From Gymnopilus junonius (Eukaryota > Basidiomycota > Agaricomycetes > Agaricales > Galerinaceae), in assembly GCA_015501075.1 (NCBI GenBank), contig JADNYJ010000160.1:1-64000 (forward strand): a stretch of DNA of 64,000 nt. Reading direction: 5' to 3'. Shown one piece after another: positions 22,457 to 33,241 of this stretch; position 1 is the stretch's first letter, and each line of letters starts with the position of its first letter. Under the pieces are notes generated by a model. That model did no database searches. It saw nothing but the letters and a program-made list of their open reading frames with translations, and was not told the origin of the DNA. The position numbers and the translations under genes were made by a program.

Positions 22457-24324
22457 ATTTTCGTTCCAGGGCCCACGAATGAAATTTCAGGTGCACAGAG
22501 GTTATATGGCGTGATTTATCTGTTTGATGGTCGGTGATGGATTGGGCTGAGACAATAATCTAGCATATGTATTCAGTTAGCTAATCAAAACCTACCACTT
22601 CAAAAGTTGACCACTACATAGGTGCGCTTCATGGCTTCTTCCAAAGAAGGTAATGGAAATGGTGTGGAACTGCAGCTTGAACAACACCATCATGCGATGC
22701 TTCAGGAGGATGACGATGAGCAGGTTTAGATGCAAGGAGCTTCTTGATTTCAGTGGCGGACAATGTGGTGTCAAAGATATTGTCAGGCTTCAGATCAGTA
22801 TGCACACACTGCTTCGATGAGCATGAGCGATCCCACGAAGCACATGAAGGAGGACTCGCTTCGCCAAGTAAGAGGGAAGAACCTGCTCTTATGCGTTTCG
22901 GAGAGGGATTTGATGTCCCCACTGAGAAGTTGAGTAACTAAGCAGATGTGTTCACCAGCACTACCTTTCCCAGGTATCGTGAAGTTAGAAAGGAGTTTTA
23001 ACAATGAGGCGATGCATTGGATGATGCAGAGACTCGCTTGAGAGCCTCGAGCTCCCAAATGAAACCTTGGTGAACAAGGTTGGTGGTAGTACCAGTAAGA
23101 CCTTTGATGGCTACATATCTGTTTTCCCTGACAGACAAGGCAAATAAATCATTTGAACTGTGCTTGAACAGTTCAACTGGACTTGTTTTTGATCATGGGC
23201 AAGCCAAGTGCTGAGATCATGCCCCAGCCGAGTTTCCGGACATTGACATACCTTTAATTGGGCCCAATAGATTCACCAAACTCAAGCTGGGGCCAGCCAT
23301 AGCCATCTGAAGCTGGCATGCCCAGGGGTTCTTCAACAAATGTCAAGTCAACATTGACATCCCATCTGGGCCAATGGAAATATGTTGATTAGTGAGTACA
23401 ACAGAACTCCCCATATTTGAAGACGCCATGAGGGATCTGAAGAATACACTAGGAATTGGTCCTTGAGGAGTATAATATTGAAAGCAGCGCATTGCTGAAT
23501 GAAGCATTAGAAATGAATGTGAGGTTTTCCAAATTTCTTTTCATAGCCAGATCACGTGTTCAACTCTGATGTTATTCCTGAATCCTTGAATCCTTCCACT
23601 AAAAGTATGCCTTTTGCACCAAGACCCTCAGCCAGCAGTGCAGATGTCCCAAAGCAACTCTTTCTCCTGGGCTTACATCGCAATCGCAAGAGATTATATA
23701 CCACTGAGGTCCAGTGAACAAGCAGTGAAGATGAGAGGTGCGTCTTATTTACTTGCAGATGTTCTGCAGAGTGGAAGCTGACTTTCCTTTGCTCATTGAC
23801 TCACAGGTTCCTAGGGGTTGGAAGATATTTATTAGGCACAGCAATCTACTTCATCGCCGCCTTTATAACATCGCCACTTATTACTACAGAGTAAGGAAGC
23901 AATTTCATTGCCCTTGGTTTGAGCTTATGACCAAATTCTCAGACCAGCCAAGTTCGCTTTATTGTTCAGGTGGATAAACCGCCCTTATGCTGGTGGGCGA
24001 GTTCAAGAGACAGCATGAAGGAGCCAAGACCAAGGTCAGGGACGTAATGATCAAGGAGAACAAGGCATTTGCGAATGTGGAGCCTGAGGGTTTGGTCATC
24101 TCAGGCAGCGCAGATGAATGTGTGGTTGCACTGATGGACCAGTGGTACTTGGACTACGGAGAGCCTGAGTAAAGGAAGCAGACTGGGGGGTATGTTGAAT
24201 GCTTTTGAGATGGTTATATGTGCTGACTCTTTGAATAGATTGCTGTCAAGGATGAACACGTACTCGCAAGAGACGTGTCATGCCTTCGAGAAGACCTTGG
24301 ACTGGCTGAACAAGTGGGCCTGTG

Positions 24325-24333
24325 CGCATACCT
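24325..24333. repeat. left target-site duplication (9 bp)
   Basis: CGCATACCT precedes the element end TAGACCGG and is repeated directly at 25716-25724 after its other end. Collapsing the two copies restores the LeuRS reading ACAHTYGLGS. Confidence 0.85.
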
Positions 24334-24575
24334 TAGACCGGTAACCGTCCGTCGAATGAGGTTGACGAGGCAAGCAGAGAAACCTCGATTCGACGACCGG
24401 TACAGCTGAGTTTAAAATGGGGGTGTAATGCTAATGATCGAAAATTGATGATGGAACCGTTTTGGGCGAATGCCCTGTAGGGTAGCGTGTCAAACTAAAA
24501 ATAGTCAAGCCATTTTTTCTCTTCACCGTCGCGTCGCGTCGCGTCGTCCTCTCCTCTCGTCGCGTCCTCCACGCG

Positions 24576-25052
24576 ATGGACACCGTCCCTGACCTGCCAA
24601 CCCACCTTGAAACACTGAGGGCATGCCCTGCTGCACGTCTGGATGACTTCATACGTGATCTCTCTCTCAATGTCGATGAAAGGATACCCCTTGCTTTCCT
24701 GAATGGACTGAATGACTCGGACAAGCTTCTCTGCTGGAGAGCGATTCTCATTTGCTATACGGTGACTCAAGGACAACAAATTCCTCGGGAAATTCAATTA
24801 CGCGCTGTCCTAGTAGACTTCAATGGTCTTGATTCACTCATCTCAGCTGGGACCGGTTCCGGCAAGATGTTACCAACTGCTCTGAAGATACTGTTGGACA
24901 ATCCTGCAGATCATCTGACTACAATTACTTTATCTCCTTTGAAGTGGTTACAAGTCACCCAAGAAAATGATTTCAATTCTCGCTACAATATCTGCACGGT
25001 TGTTATCAACGAAGACACTCCTCGCGATGAGGCTTGGTGGGATGTAAGTCGA
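24576..25052 (+). pseudogene. RecQ/DEAD-type helicase N-terminal fragment inside the Mutator-like element
   Basis: The ATG at 24576 opens MDTVPDLPTHLETLRACPAA. It leads to REIQLRAVLVDFNGLDSLIS, the Walker A-like AGTGSGKM (normally GKT) and ITLSPLKWLQVTQE, then VVINEDTPRDEAWWD before a GTAAGT donor at 25044. These match the start of RecQ-like helicases that are repeated in agaricomycete genomes. The motif II to VI region is absent. The Thr-to-Met change in Walker A would remove nucleotide binding. It may be captured host DNA or a remnant of the element's own gene. Confidence 0.65.
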
Positions 25053-25081
25053 TGTCAATAAATTCTCATCAAGTATAGACA

Positions 25082-25456
25082 TTATAACAAAAATGAAGGT
25101 CTGCAATACTCGTTGGCATAACTGTTCCTACGCCATCCCAAATCCACGCGTTCTTGCGCATGAGAACCCATCGAAGCAACTCTTAGATCATTCCCATACT
25201 CCAATGTGTTCGAGGGCGTAGGTCCTGTCGTCTCGTGAGCTGAGTGTTGGAAATCAGAAGGCCCGAGAGATCGAAAAGACGTGTCGGAAGAGTTCCATGG
25301 CATCGTGGATGCTCGTTTTCGTTTTCGTGGTTGCTGTACAGCAGAACTTCCATCTGCACTGAAAGTAGATGTCGATGGAGGTAAATTTGGCGCGTTTTGT
25401 AAGGCAACAGCAGAGTTGACAGAAAAGGTGAAGTTTTCATATGAGGGAAGAGGCAT
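25082..25456 (-). other. open frame at the other end of the Mutator-like element
   Basis: Starts just inside the right TIR with MPLPSYENFTFSVNSAVALQ and runs to a Ser/Thr/basic stretch (QQPRKRKRAS, a possible NLS). It is oriented opposite to the helicase fragment. There are no known motifs. It may be the first exon of a second element gene. Confidence 0.35.
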
Positions 25457-26194
25457 ACTAGCGAGCCAACGGGCTGAGGAATTGAGGACGACGTGACGCG
25501 ACGGGGTGGCGGGAGAGGAAAAAAATGGCTGGAGCTATTTTTAACTTGACAGGCTACCTTACAGAGCATTCGCCCAAAACGGGCATTCTAAAAGACGTTC
25601 CATCATCAATTTTCGATCATTAGCACTACACCCCTGTTTTAAACTCAGCTGTACCGGTCGGGGTATCGAGGCACCTCAGCTCATCCGCCTCATACACCGA
25701 ACGGTCACCGGTCTACGCATACCTACGGTCTGGGCTCTAAAATCCCCTAGCATCGTCAGTTTCTAGTCGAGTCCTTGAGTGACTCCACCGTCTACATGAG
25801 CTACTACACCGTCACCCAGTTGCTGCACGGTACATCTACTCCTTTCTTCGTGCATGTATCCACATCGATCTCATACTCAACCCGACAAATACGTCTTCTG
25901 CCAGGGCCCTTTCCCTCCCCAGCTCCTATGCGTCAAAGCCCCGCCAACGCCCTCTGACATGAATACAAGCACTTCTGCCCTTTCGACATCTGCTCTTCTG
26001 CCAAGGATCTCGTGCTTAACTATGTAACGTTTGCCTTATGCAACCACGCCGCTTTGTTCCCGCGGACTAGTTGTCTCTAAGCATGTGCACGAATGGGCAC
26101 TTGATGCCGAACGGGAAGAAGATGAGCAAGAGTACACCGACCTCAGTGCCATATGAGCCCTTCGTTTCTGGATTTCCATTGCCAGGAATCTTTG

Positions 26195-26840
26195 CTAAAG
26201 AGGCAAAGGAAAACATGCCTTGAACGCTTGAATGAAGGGCATAGCACGATTATCCTTGATCAAACCCTTCTCGACCTGCAGCTCCTTCACTTTGGCATCA
26301 TCCACCTTGTCCTCTGCCTTTGAATAGCTCTCCTTCACAATCTGCACACAGGTGTCCTGCCACTCCGGGAAGGCAGTAGCCACGTACACTCTGATAGCCT
26401 TGGTCTTTTTCGGGTCGAACGGTGGCTCTTCACCTCATGGAGCACCGCCCTTATCCTTCATTCCCTTTGCTTTCACCATAGCTTTCAACAATGATGTCTC
26501 AGCATCTCTAATGTCTTGATCGTTCCGCGCATCTACTGCCCAGCCTCGATCAGCGTGGGGTTCACAGGCATAGCGGGTGTGGGCCACAGAGCCAGCTGCA
26601 CGGATTTGGATTCCTGTAGGTTGGTGCTCCAGATATGTTCGGCGAAATGGGGCGCGATGGGGGTGACGAGCAGGGCGGCGGTGCGGACGCTGTATATGGC
26701 AAGATTCCCTTCCCTTCCGCCACACCCTGTCCTTCGAGAGCGCTGTCCTGCACGAATTGTTGCATTGCTTCAAAAAGACGCCGAACCTGAGGATGCTACT
26801 GTCCTCTCCGTTGAGGGCAGGCAGAAGGAGGGTGAGCATG
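26195..26840 (-). pseudogene. leucyl-tRNA synthetase fragment, C-terminal part, inverted
   Basis: Minus-strand pieces read RTAALLVTPIAPHFAEHIWS, SVQLALWPTPAMPV, ETSLLKAMVKAKGMKDKGG and YVATAFPEWQDTCVQIVKES, then EKGLIKDNRAMPFIQAFK. This is the anticodon-binding and C-terminal part of LeuRS in correct order, with several frame slips. It faces the plus-strand fragment head-on, with the junction at about 26165-26220. The region between KMSKS and the C-terminal part is missing. Confidence 0.8.
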
Positions 26841-27045
26841 GGTGTACGAAAACCATCATTAATTCATCTGAACCTGGTAGTCCCACTTTCGAGTATTATA
26901 ATGTATAGACTTTCATGTACGTGGAGTCAAGTAATGAAGTAATGGCTGTTCTTGTTTTTCTTTTGTTAGTTTAGAAATTGAATGTGGGTTCAGTGCCTCT
27001 TTTCGGGGGGAAAACGGCGCTGGCGTGAAGGTGAATCTATAGCCA

Positions 27046-28254
27046 TTGCAAATGAATGAATTTGGCCATCCTATTTCCTTAACTTTGCATTACAGGACGG
27101 TCGAAGTCTACAGCAAGTTCAAGTTCAAGATCGTGTTGATGATGCCCAAAGGAGGAAATATCGACCGTGGAAACAGTCTGATCATCCGAGAAAAAAAAAA
27201 CAAGGACATGGTCAACATCCCTCCTCCCACGAAAGCTTCACGTAAATCTCCTGGAAAGCGATTCTTCTCTCTGAATTTCGGAAGCCTAAAAACCTTCAAG
27301 ATTCAAAGCAATACGAAGGAGCAGCGTGAACACACTGTCATACCATGTAGTACGTCCCATCCAGTTTGTCCATGTTCAAAAATGAACATCCATTTTTCAG
27401 CCATCGACAATCCCCAAATGTACATGTCTGATTCCTCCATTCACCTCAATGGAATTAGGGAGTGTAGCTGCGCCATCCAGGTAATTTCTTGTTCCTGCAT
27501 GAGATCAGGACAATAATTTGGACTATGACCAGCAAACCTCTCGCAGGAATCAAACACCACCATCCAACATCGTCTCAGTTTTCTCGACTATGTGATATCA
27601 GAGCTGCCAGAAGAGGGGAAAAGACAGTGGACTCCCTCACCACCTCCCCAACCATTCCAACCAATGAATGGATCTGCACTATTACAAACAGAAGAAGCAC
27701 AACAAGATCATCCCGATCTTGATCAGCTTCGTACCTTGTCCTTGTCAGACATGCTCACCATATATCCCAATGATCATGTACCAGCCCCGACAGCACCCTT
27801 GATACATGCACCAATTCCACTTCCCAGTGGTTTCGGAGGGCAGAATCTCAAAAATTTATAGACCATTTCGATGTTACTGAACATTACATGTCCAGCTCCG
27901 AGTACCCGCTCGCTGAGCAGGAGGGCAATCAAACCCCGACGAACGGTCACAGGTAATGTTTAAGGGTTTCGCCTCTCGAAACAGAGACTCATAACAGTGG
28001 CTCGGCGCAGGTATCAGCTGAAGGACAATGATTGTCAAACTTCAGATATGTCCTGCTACCCATCCGCAATGTCAGCGGGACAAAAGCGAAAGGAGCGCGA
28101 AGAGGACAGTGAATGGCCTGCAGAGCTGTCATCTTTGCTATGGGCTTGGCTAAATGGTACTTTCGTTGGCAATGAGCAGGAAATGCCAACTGAGCCGCCA
28201 TCGTCTCCCAAGCGGCCGAAATTGGATGTTGTGGCAGCGAACGAACGAACGTGA
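27046..28254 (+). CDS. hypothetical multi-exon protein
   Basis: No family recognised. Start near 27046 (MQMNEFGHPISLTLHYRTVE; 27052 is an alternative in-frame ATG). Exons join cleanly at about 27347/27402 and 27480/27547. The second and third exons give SSIHLNGIRECSCAIQ and IQHRLSFLDYVISELPEEGK, followed by a Pro/Gln-rich low-complexity region. A stop at 27861 can be passed by one extra A in the AAAAA at 27849, opening KFIDHFDVTEHYMSSSEY. A later exon ends in SSPKRPKLD (a possible NLS) and TGA at 28254. A nuclear role is suggested only by the basic motif. It could also be two pieces of unrelated ORFs. Confidence 0.4.
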
Positions 28255-29457
28255 GGTGCCCAGAGTCCTTATTTGGTCAAAACCTGACACTGATCAGTAA
28301 TAACAGATGAACACTACCGCAGACACAATACCGAATGTTACAATCCCCGAAGGCAGCAAGTGGGCCTTCGAGCGCGACGTTGACGGGATAGAACGATAGG
28401 AAAGATGGAGGACAACGTGGTATGTGTGTATAATGTATTTCTTTCATTGTGAACTGCTTGTTTTGTCGCCTCATGGGATTCGACATGGCGTTTCCGAAAT
28501 TCTTCATTGCTTTTACCGAACAAAGTGCTGCAGACGAAAATCAGTAATCCAATATATATGTTTAGTCATAAACTTGACCTACGAAGTCCGCTCTTGATCT
28601 TTGAGGCTACGATCTTTCCGATGGAGCAGGCAGGAAGTTCCCAAGGATGGCCCCTACAGGCAGTGATAACCTGAAGCAGAAGTATATCCTGGTAGTTACA
28701 GATCGGATATCACGGGGAGAAAAGGCAGTTATTCAGGAACGTGCCCAGAATGAAGGATAGTTTCAGTCGGTACCATCCACAAAGAAAACTGCCAGTGAAC
28801 GGCTCTCCGAAATTGGTTGGTCTCCAACTGTTCTCTACTGGTACTTCGCTGCCGCCTCTTCTCCCAGCCTCTCGCTGCTGCCACCTTTCCTTCCGGACCA
28901 GCTGAAAAGTGGATCAAGACGATTCCTGTTCAGCTTTGAGGTGCTTTGTCGGATATGCCCAACACATATCCCGACGTACATTCGCCACCAATCTCGACGT
29001 CACCTACGAAACATGCTCCAGGTACACATCCGAGCTAGTTCTGCACAGAGGCGGAACCAGCTTCAATGTCTCTGGGTCATTTGGTTGCACCCATTGAGCG
29101 GCAAAAACAGCTCCAGTGTTCTTCTCCCACCACTACGTTGGGTGACTTAGGACATCTCAGTCAGTGATTGGTGATCATCGCATGACGACCGCTTTGCTAT
29201 CATTTTCCGATTGGCGAAGTGTGGATTTGAAGCACAACCTGGAGGCTGCACACTCATAATCAGGCTTATGTCAAGCAAAGGTAAGTTGAACGTACCCAGA
29301 TGTTTGAAGATCAACAAACTCTGGGAGTACCATCCACAACGAGAAACAGGGCTATTAAAGCTGGCGATTTGAAAGGATCTCAAACAGCCTCGTGAACAAT
29401 TTAGTTGAAAAATAATACCCTTCGAGATTCTGATGGATATTTAGCTGACCCAGTTCT
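28255..29457. other. intergenic, no supported gene
   Basis: Only short frames with no conserved content were seen on either strand. Confidence 0.45.
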
Positions 29458-30163
29458 CCCCCACACTGACTTTCCCGAAAAAGAAATAAAGTGCACGTGC
29501 ACTCTTTCTCCAGGGATATGAGGCAATCAATGTTGCCATTTTTAACGGTGAAATGCTCTAGTGGTTAATGTGTCAGTACGGCATAACAACGAGTCTAGTG
29601 TTCAACTTCGGCTGAGTGCAATTTCTTTCTCCTAGCCTTCTCAGTCGCTTTCGCCCTTCCTCGACTTCCTTCAACTGTGTTGGTTATTTGTACTTTTTTT
29701 TTTTGCTCATATACATTTCACTTTATTTCATTATAATTTTGCCTCAAAATTTTTGTATTTTGTGGTCAGGAGATTTAAACTCGGAAAATAGCCTTAAAAT
29801 ATGTGATTATTACCTCTCACAGGGTATTTACTACCTTTATAAATAATTTATGGAGACCTGGGTTAATTCAGCAGTCTGAAAAAAATTAAATGGGGTCAAA
29901 AAGCCGCCCTTAGACAATAAAAGCATCATTAATTTCGATTATTTTCACCCATTTCTCTCATAAACCAGCTTATGTATCTATTTTAGCAATACTATAGTTA
30001 CTTTACATTATCCTAGCTCTATAATTTTTTTTGTTACCGAGCTCGCACTGACTTTGAGTTGACTCCGAGACGAGGGTGTCAGTGCGATGTTGCCAAATTG
30101 TCAGTGTGGCTGTGTATATTACCTTAAAAGGGCCTTCGGTGATTTCCGGATGTCAGTGTGGGG
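29458..30163. mobile_element. MITE-like element, about 706 bp
   Basis: CCCCCACACTGAC at 29458-29470 is matched by GTCAGTGTGGGG at 30152-30163. Extra copies of the CACTGAC/GTCAGTG unit occur at about 30046, 30079 and 30099. The interior is very AT-rich with no genes. No clear target duplication was found. Confidence 0.45.
29549..29625 (+). other. possible tRNA-like promoter boxes (SINE-like)
   Basis: GCTCTAGTGGTTAATG resembles a tRNA A box. GTGTTCAACTTCGGC, about 40 bases later, resembles a B box. A run of T follows at about 29694. The sequence does not fold as a complete tRNA by inspection. Confidence 0.2.
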
Positions 30164-30762
30164 AGAGCAAGGGAACTTTGGATATTTCCTCAGAATGTCT
30201 TCGATGAAGTCCTGGCAACAATATTGAGATTAACGAGGCAAAGAAGATGCGATTGATAAAAGTCATACTAGAGGCAGGACACCATCGTAGAGTAGTGATA
30301 TTCGACAACATTGAAGGTGGGACACAGTGAGTTCAGTTTGAGTCAAACGCTTGGTCCGCTCTGCTCCGCTCCGTCCTCGCTTTGCCCCGTGGAAATTTGA
30401 TGGCGGCGGCATCCTCAGTATAATACTATCGCTCAGGTATTGAAATCACCAACCGTGCGGTAGGTTCCAAGAACTTCGACCAATACATTTATTAGAGTAC
30501 CATTTTCGCTGAGCATGATGTTCTGGAATGTGTCAATAATAAGGTATACCTTGGTTTGGGTCGAAAATTTGCATTTTATCTATTCCCATAAATTTGATTA
30601 AGAACTAAAATGGCCTATCTTGAAAGATATTCTACGTCAGCTTTCAACTACTACCAGCTAGTTGATAAGTCGTAAAATTCCTTCCACTTGGGAATCACCA
30701 GGTCGCACTGTCCCGACGTGTTTGTTCTGTGTGGCAAATCGTAAAATTATTGACTGAATTTT

Positions 30763-31575
30763 TCAGGGAGTTGTTCTACTTACCAGCCGCAACACAAGAT
30801 CGACCAGTGTAGCCGCATCTCTTGCGGCATTACCCACGAAGCGATATTCGTTTCCGTGACGGAGATAGGCAGAATAAGCTACAGCAATTCCTGTAGTCGC
30901 AGCCATACGCGTAGAGAGGATAGCACCCTCGATTGTCCAGGTAATGATCTCCGGCACTGTCGGAAAAACATCTAGACCACTTCCCTGGTCGCATCCTTGG
31001 AGCCGAAAATTGGTGTTGTATATGTCCGTCCACTTCCTTAAATTTCCAGCGAGGCTGGAGGAGAACACCGCAGTGAGACTGTCTTCCGAAACTTCTTCTT
31101 TGTGGCCATCCTTGTCGGCTGCCCATACGAAGGAGGTTAGGTAGTCGTCGAAAATGTGATATTCATTGGCGTTTTTCCAATTCAATGAGTCTTGATTTTG
31201 AGTCAGAGTAATTTCCTCCTCGTCCGAACAGGGTGTAATCACCACAATAAGGGAATCGCCGCGAGTAGCTGGTACACTTTCATTGGCTGGGGAAATGCAG
31301 ACGTCCATGCCTGCCACTAGTAGATGAATTGTACCCTTGTTTTCTGGAGAAACGCCTGGAACGATAGCTTCGCCGTGGAGCCTTTGAAAAGCTTGAACGA
31401 GGCTACTGTCATTAGGCAAAGGGACGGTTTCTTCTTTATTTTCACGGTCATGATCCTTGTTATCTGCGACAAGATGGAGTGTGGCACCAGGAACTTGCTG
31501 CACTAGTCGAGCAAAGTATACGACCTGATCAAACGTGAAGTAGGGGGCTCCTTCGGGTGGACGTTGGGTTGCCAT
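30763..31575 (-). CDS. hypothetical protein, 270 aa, single exon
   Basis: One uninterrupted frame from ATG 31575 (MATQRPPEGAPYFTFDQVVY) to TGA at 30763. The N-terminal half looks globular (QVVYFARLVQQVPGATLHLV, LLVAGMDVCISPANESV). An acidic linker (CSDEEEITLTQNQD) follows. The C-terminal half includes DDYLTSFVWAADKDGH and a mildly hydrophobic helix (MAATTGIAVAYSAYL). There is no signal peptide, transmembrane anchor or enzyme motif that I recognise. The length, clean frame and absence of introns make it a credible gene, perhaps lineage-specific. Confidence 0.6.
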   Translation of the reverse strand: MATQRPPEGAPYFTFDQVVYFARLVQQVPGATLHLVADNKDHDRENKEETVPLPNDSSLVQAFQRLHGEAIVPGVSPENKGTIHLLVAGMDVCISPANESVPATRGDSLIVVITPCSDEEEITLTQNQDSLNWKNANEYHIFDDYLTSFVWAADKDGHKEEVSEDSLTAVFSSSLAGNLRKWTDIYNTNFRLQGCDQGSGLDVFPTVPEIITWTIEGAILSTRMAATTGIAVAYSAYLRHGNEYRFVGNAARDAATLVDLVLRLVSRTTP

Positions 31576-32527
31576 GTCGTTCGAGTCTTGGAGCTTGGGG
31601 GAAACTGGTTACTTCGAGAAACGACTGATCTGCGGATAAATTATGCATGAACTATTTTTAAATTTCAGGCAGACTTGATTTTATTACGAACGGGGGATGT
31701 CCCACTAGAGAACCCCACTTCCAGACCCTGTCATTATGGGGTAATAGAAGACGTTTGGAAGCACTTAAGAACAGGTAAACGTGTATGAGTACTTCTACTT
31801 CTTTTCAATGGAGGTGGCCCCCGAGCATGGGGGTGGCGCTGTGAATCGTGGAGTTGCCATTACTTCTGAGAGCCTTTTCTTTACAAGATGAAATCCAAAA
31901 GCGGTAGTCCAGTTGCCAATTTGAGTAACGATTTTGTCCTCCAAGGTTCAGATGACCAGCCGAAGCTTGCACTTGAAGATCAAGTTAACTCGTTTTAGAG
32001 TCAAGGCGTTCTATTCGCAACAGATGCTGATAATCGAAGCAGCGGTCACTGTAAAGTTGCTCGATCCCGTGGTCTTGCAAAACAAGGGCAGGCAAAGACG
32101 CCGCAAGCTTCCATTACATCCAATGTCCACCACTCATTTAAGTAAAATAATTTGATAATAATGGTTATGGCCATTCCAAGCGATACTGAAAGTGATAAGT
32201 CGATATATCGGTCAGTGAGTGGTCTCCAACTACGGTCAGAGCCGTTAACCATTTATCAGATATAATTTTTCGGATGGCATAGGTTAAGAACCAGGGTTGG
32301 AACAATAATCTTATAGGCTATGGAGACGCCTCTCCAGTATCGTACGTTAGAAGAGAGTCAAGTAGAGTAAACGCGTTCGAGATTACATACTTCGAAATTC
32401 GATTTCCAGATGCCTGGTCATAACTGGCATTGATCGGCAACCTGCCACAGCCAGCATATAAAATCACTCCATCCTCTCTCTGAACTCTTCAGCGCAAGCG
32501 ATTTACACCTACCAATCTACCAACAAA
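31576..32527. promoter_or_regulatory. divergent intergenic region with TATA box for the secreted-protein gene
   Basis: This is the shared upstream region of the orphan gene (-) and the small secreted protein (+). A CATATAAAATC TATA-like box lies at about 32455-32464, some 65-70 bases before the ATG at 32528. No coding content was seen. Confidence 0.5.
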
Positions 32528-33241
32528 ATGCGTTTGTTCAGTTCGTTCCTCGTTGGCTTTTACTTGATCGCCACCCTCGTCTCTGCTCTTGCCGTCATCA
32601 ACCCGGTTGGTAATGATGTCAAGCAATTCAGCGACGGAGAGTTGCTTTCCCCTCGCGGAGATGTTTCTCCTGTAAGCATTTATCGTTCGTCGAACGTTTC
32701 CAAGCTTGATTGTATATCTCTAGTCTGTGGAGATCCTCGAGCGGTCCCCTCTTTCATTGGTCAGTGTCAGATTATTCTCAGAGTAATATACAATACTCAT
32801 ATTTATCTCTTCGTAGACGACCGCGGCCGTTAACCTAACGCCTGAACAGCAGGCGCTCATCAAGGAAGCGCAGGCTAACGGGGTCAAAATAACTGCTGCC
32901 AACGTCTTGAACATCTGGAGGACCACCTTGACCATCCAGGGCATCACCGCCAAGATTTTCTTCCTCGAGAAAGGCAACGCCAATGCTGGAATGCAGCATA
33001 TCTGGCAGAGGCATAGCGCAGAATTTACCGCAAAGGGCATCACAGAGGCTGAGATCCCAAACTTGGTGCAACAAGCGACGACCTCTGGGCCCCCATTGGG
33101 TACCAGGGAAGGACACAGGACGCCCGATTTCAGATTCAGATATAAAATTCAGACCTTGTCGTCGCAATCACGATCGGTAGCAATGGTTTCATTGTCGGCA
33201 TGAACCCTTGCAGTTCTTCTACTACGTGTTCCGCTGATTGA
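32528..33241 (+). CDS. small secreted protein of agaricomycete type, frame-damaged
   Basis: ATG at 32528 opens a clear signal peptide (MRLFSSFLVGFYLIATLVSALA). Two short introns (about 32672-32723 and 32761-32818) precede a helical domain: LTPEQQALIKEAQANGVKIT, FFLEKGNANAGMQHIWQRH and GITEAEIPNLVQQA. The conserved C-terminal block IGSNGFIVGMNPCSS lies at 33166-33215 in another frame. Connecting them needs about four added bases, each at a short run (near 33090, 33120, 33128 and 33150). The mature protein would be secreted; its function is unknown. The density of slips in 100 bases suggests either local base-calling trouble or a dead gene. Confidence 0.65.

Larger units (their letters stand above)
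17471..23429 (-). pseudogene. SRPK-like protein kinase, broken by a transposon and a micro-inversion
   Basis: Ser/Thr kinase of the SRPK/CMGC type expanded in agaricomycetes. From the ATG at 23429 downwards: FVEEPLGMP, the glycine-loop RKLGWGM, the ATP-binding Lys in RYVAIKGLTG (about 23110), WELEALKR, the catalytic loop HTDLKPDNI (about 22790), SLEEAMKRTY, CAPEISFVGP (APE motif), FELVTGQPLLNTDP and GNLNANPDLFN (about 22160). The C-terminal RQYLHLDPKARASAEKLLEDPWF and stop lie at 17471-17599, on the far side of a 4.5 kb transposon. Other damage: several one-base slips, a TAA near 23255, and a ~70 bp inverted segment (22387-22456) holding VDIWTFGCL on the wrong strand. It is not expected to yield a working kinase. 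Confidence 0.8.
24334..25715. mobile_element. Mutator-like non-autonomous DNA element, 1.38 kb, inserted in the LeuRS copy
   Basis: Long terminal inverted repeats of roughly 200-235 bases, starting TAGACCGGTAACCGT on the left and with the near-complement ending CGGTCACCGGTCTA on the right. Similarity runs in to about 24555 and 25490. A 9-bp direct target duplication flanks the element. Long TIRs with a 9-bp duplication are the hallmark of Mutator-like elements. The interior holds a helicase fragment and a second short frame, but no transposase. Confidence 0.8.
23985..26165 (+). pseudogene. leucyl-tRNA synthetase fragment, middle part
   Basis: Fragment of the cytosolic class I LeuRS. Starting near 23985: MLVGEFK, EPEGLVISGSADECVVALMD, MNTYSQETCHAFEKTLDWLN and WACAHT up to 24333. 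After the inserted element it resumes with YGLGSKIP at 25725, then LVESLSDSTVYMSYYTVTQL, NHAALFP and the signature NGKKMSKST near 26110. Damage includes a TAG after KIP, frame slips near the KMSKS region, and loss of the whole N-terminal half. No expressed enzyme is possible from this copy. Confidence 0.8.

Noticed and set aside
26516..26908. 130-residue plus-strand frame
   Set aside because: Antisense to the inverted LeuRS C-terminal fragment.
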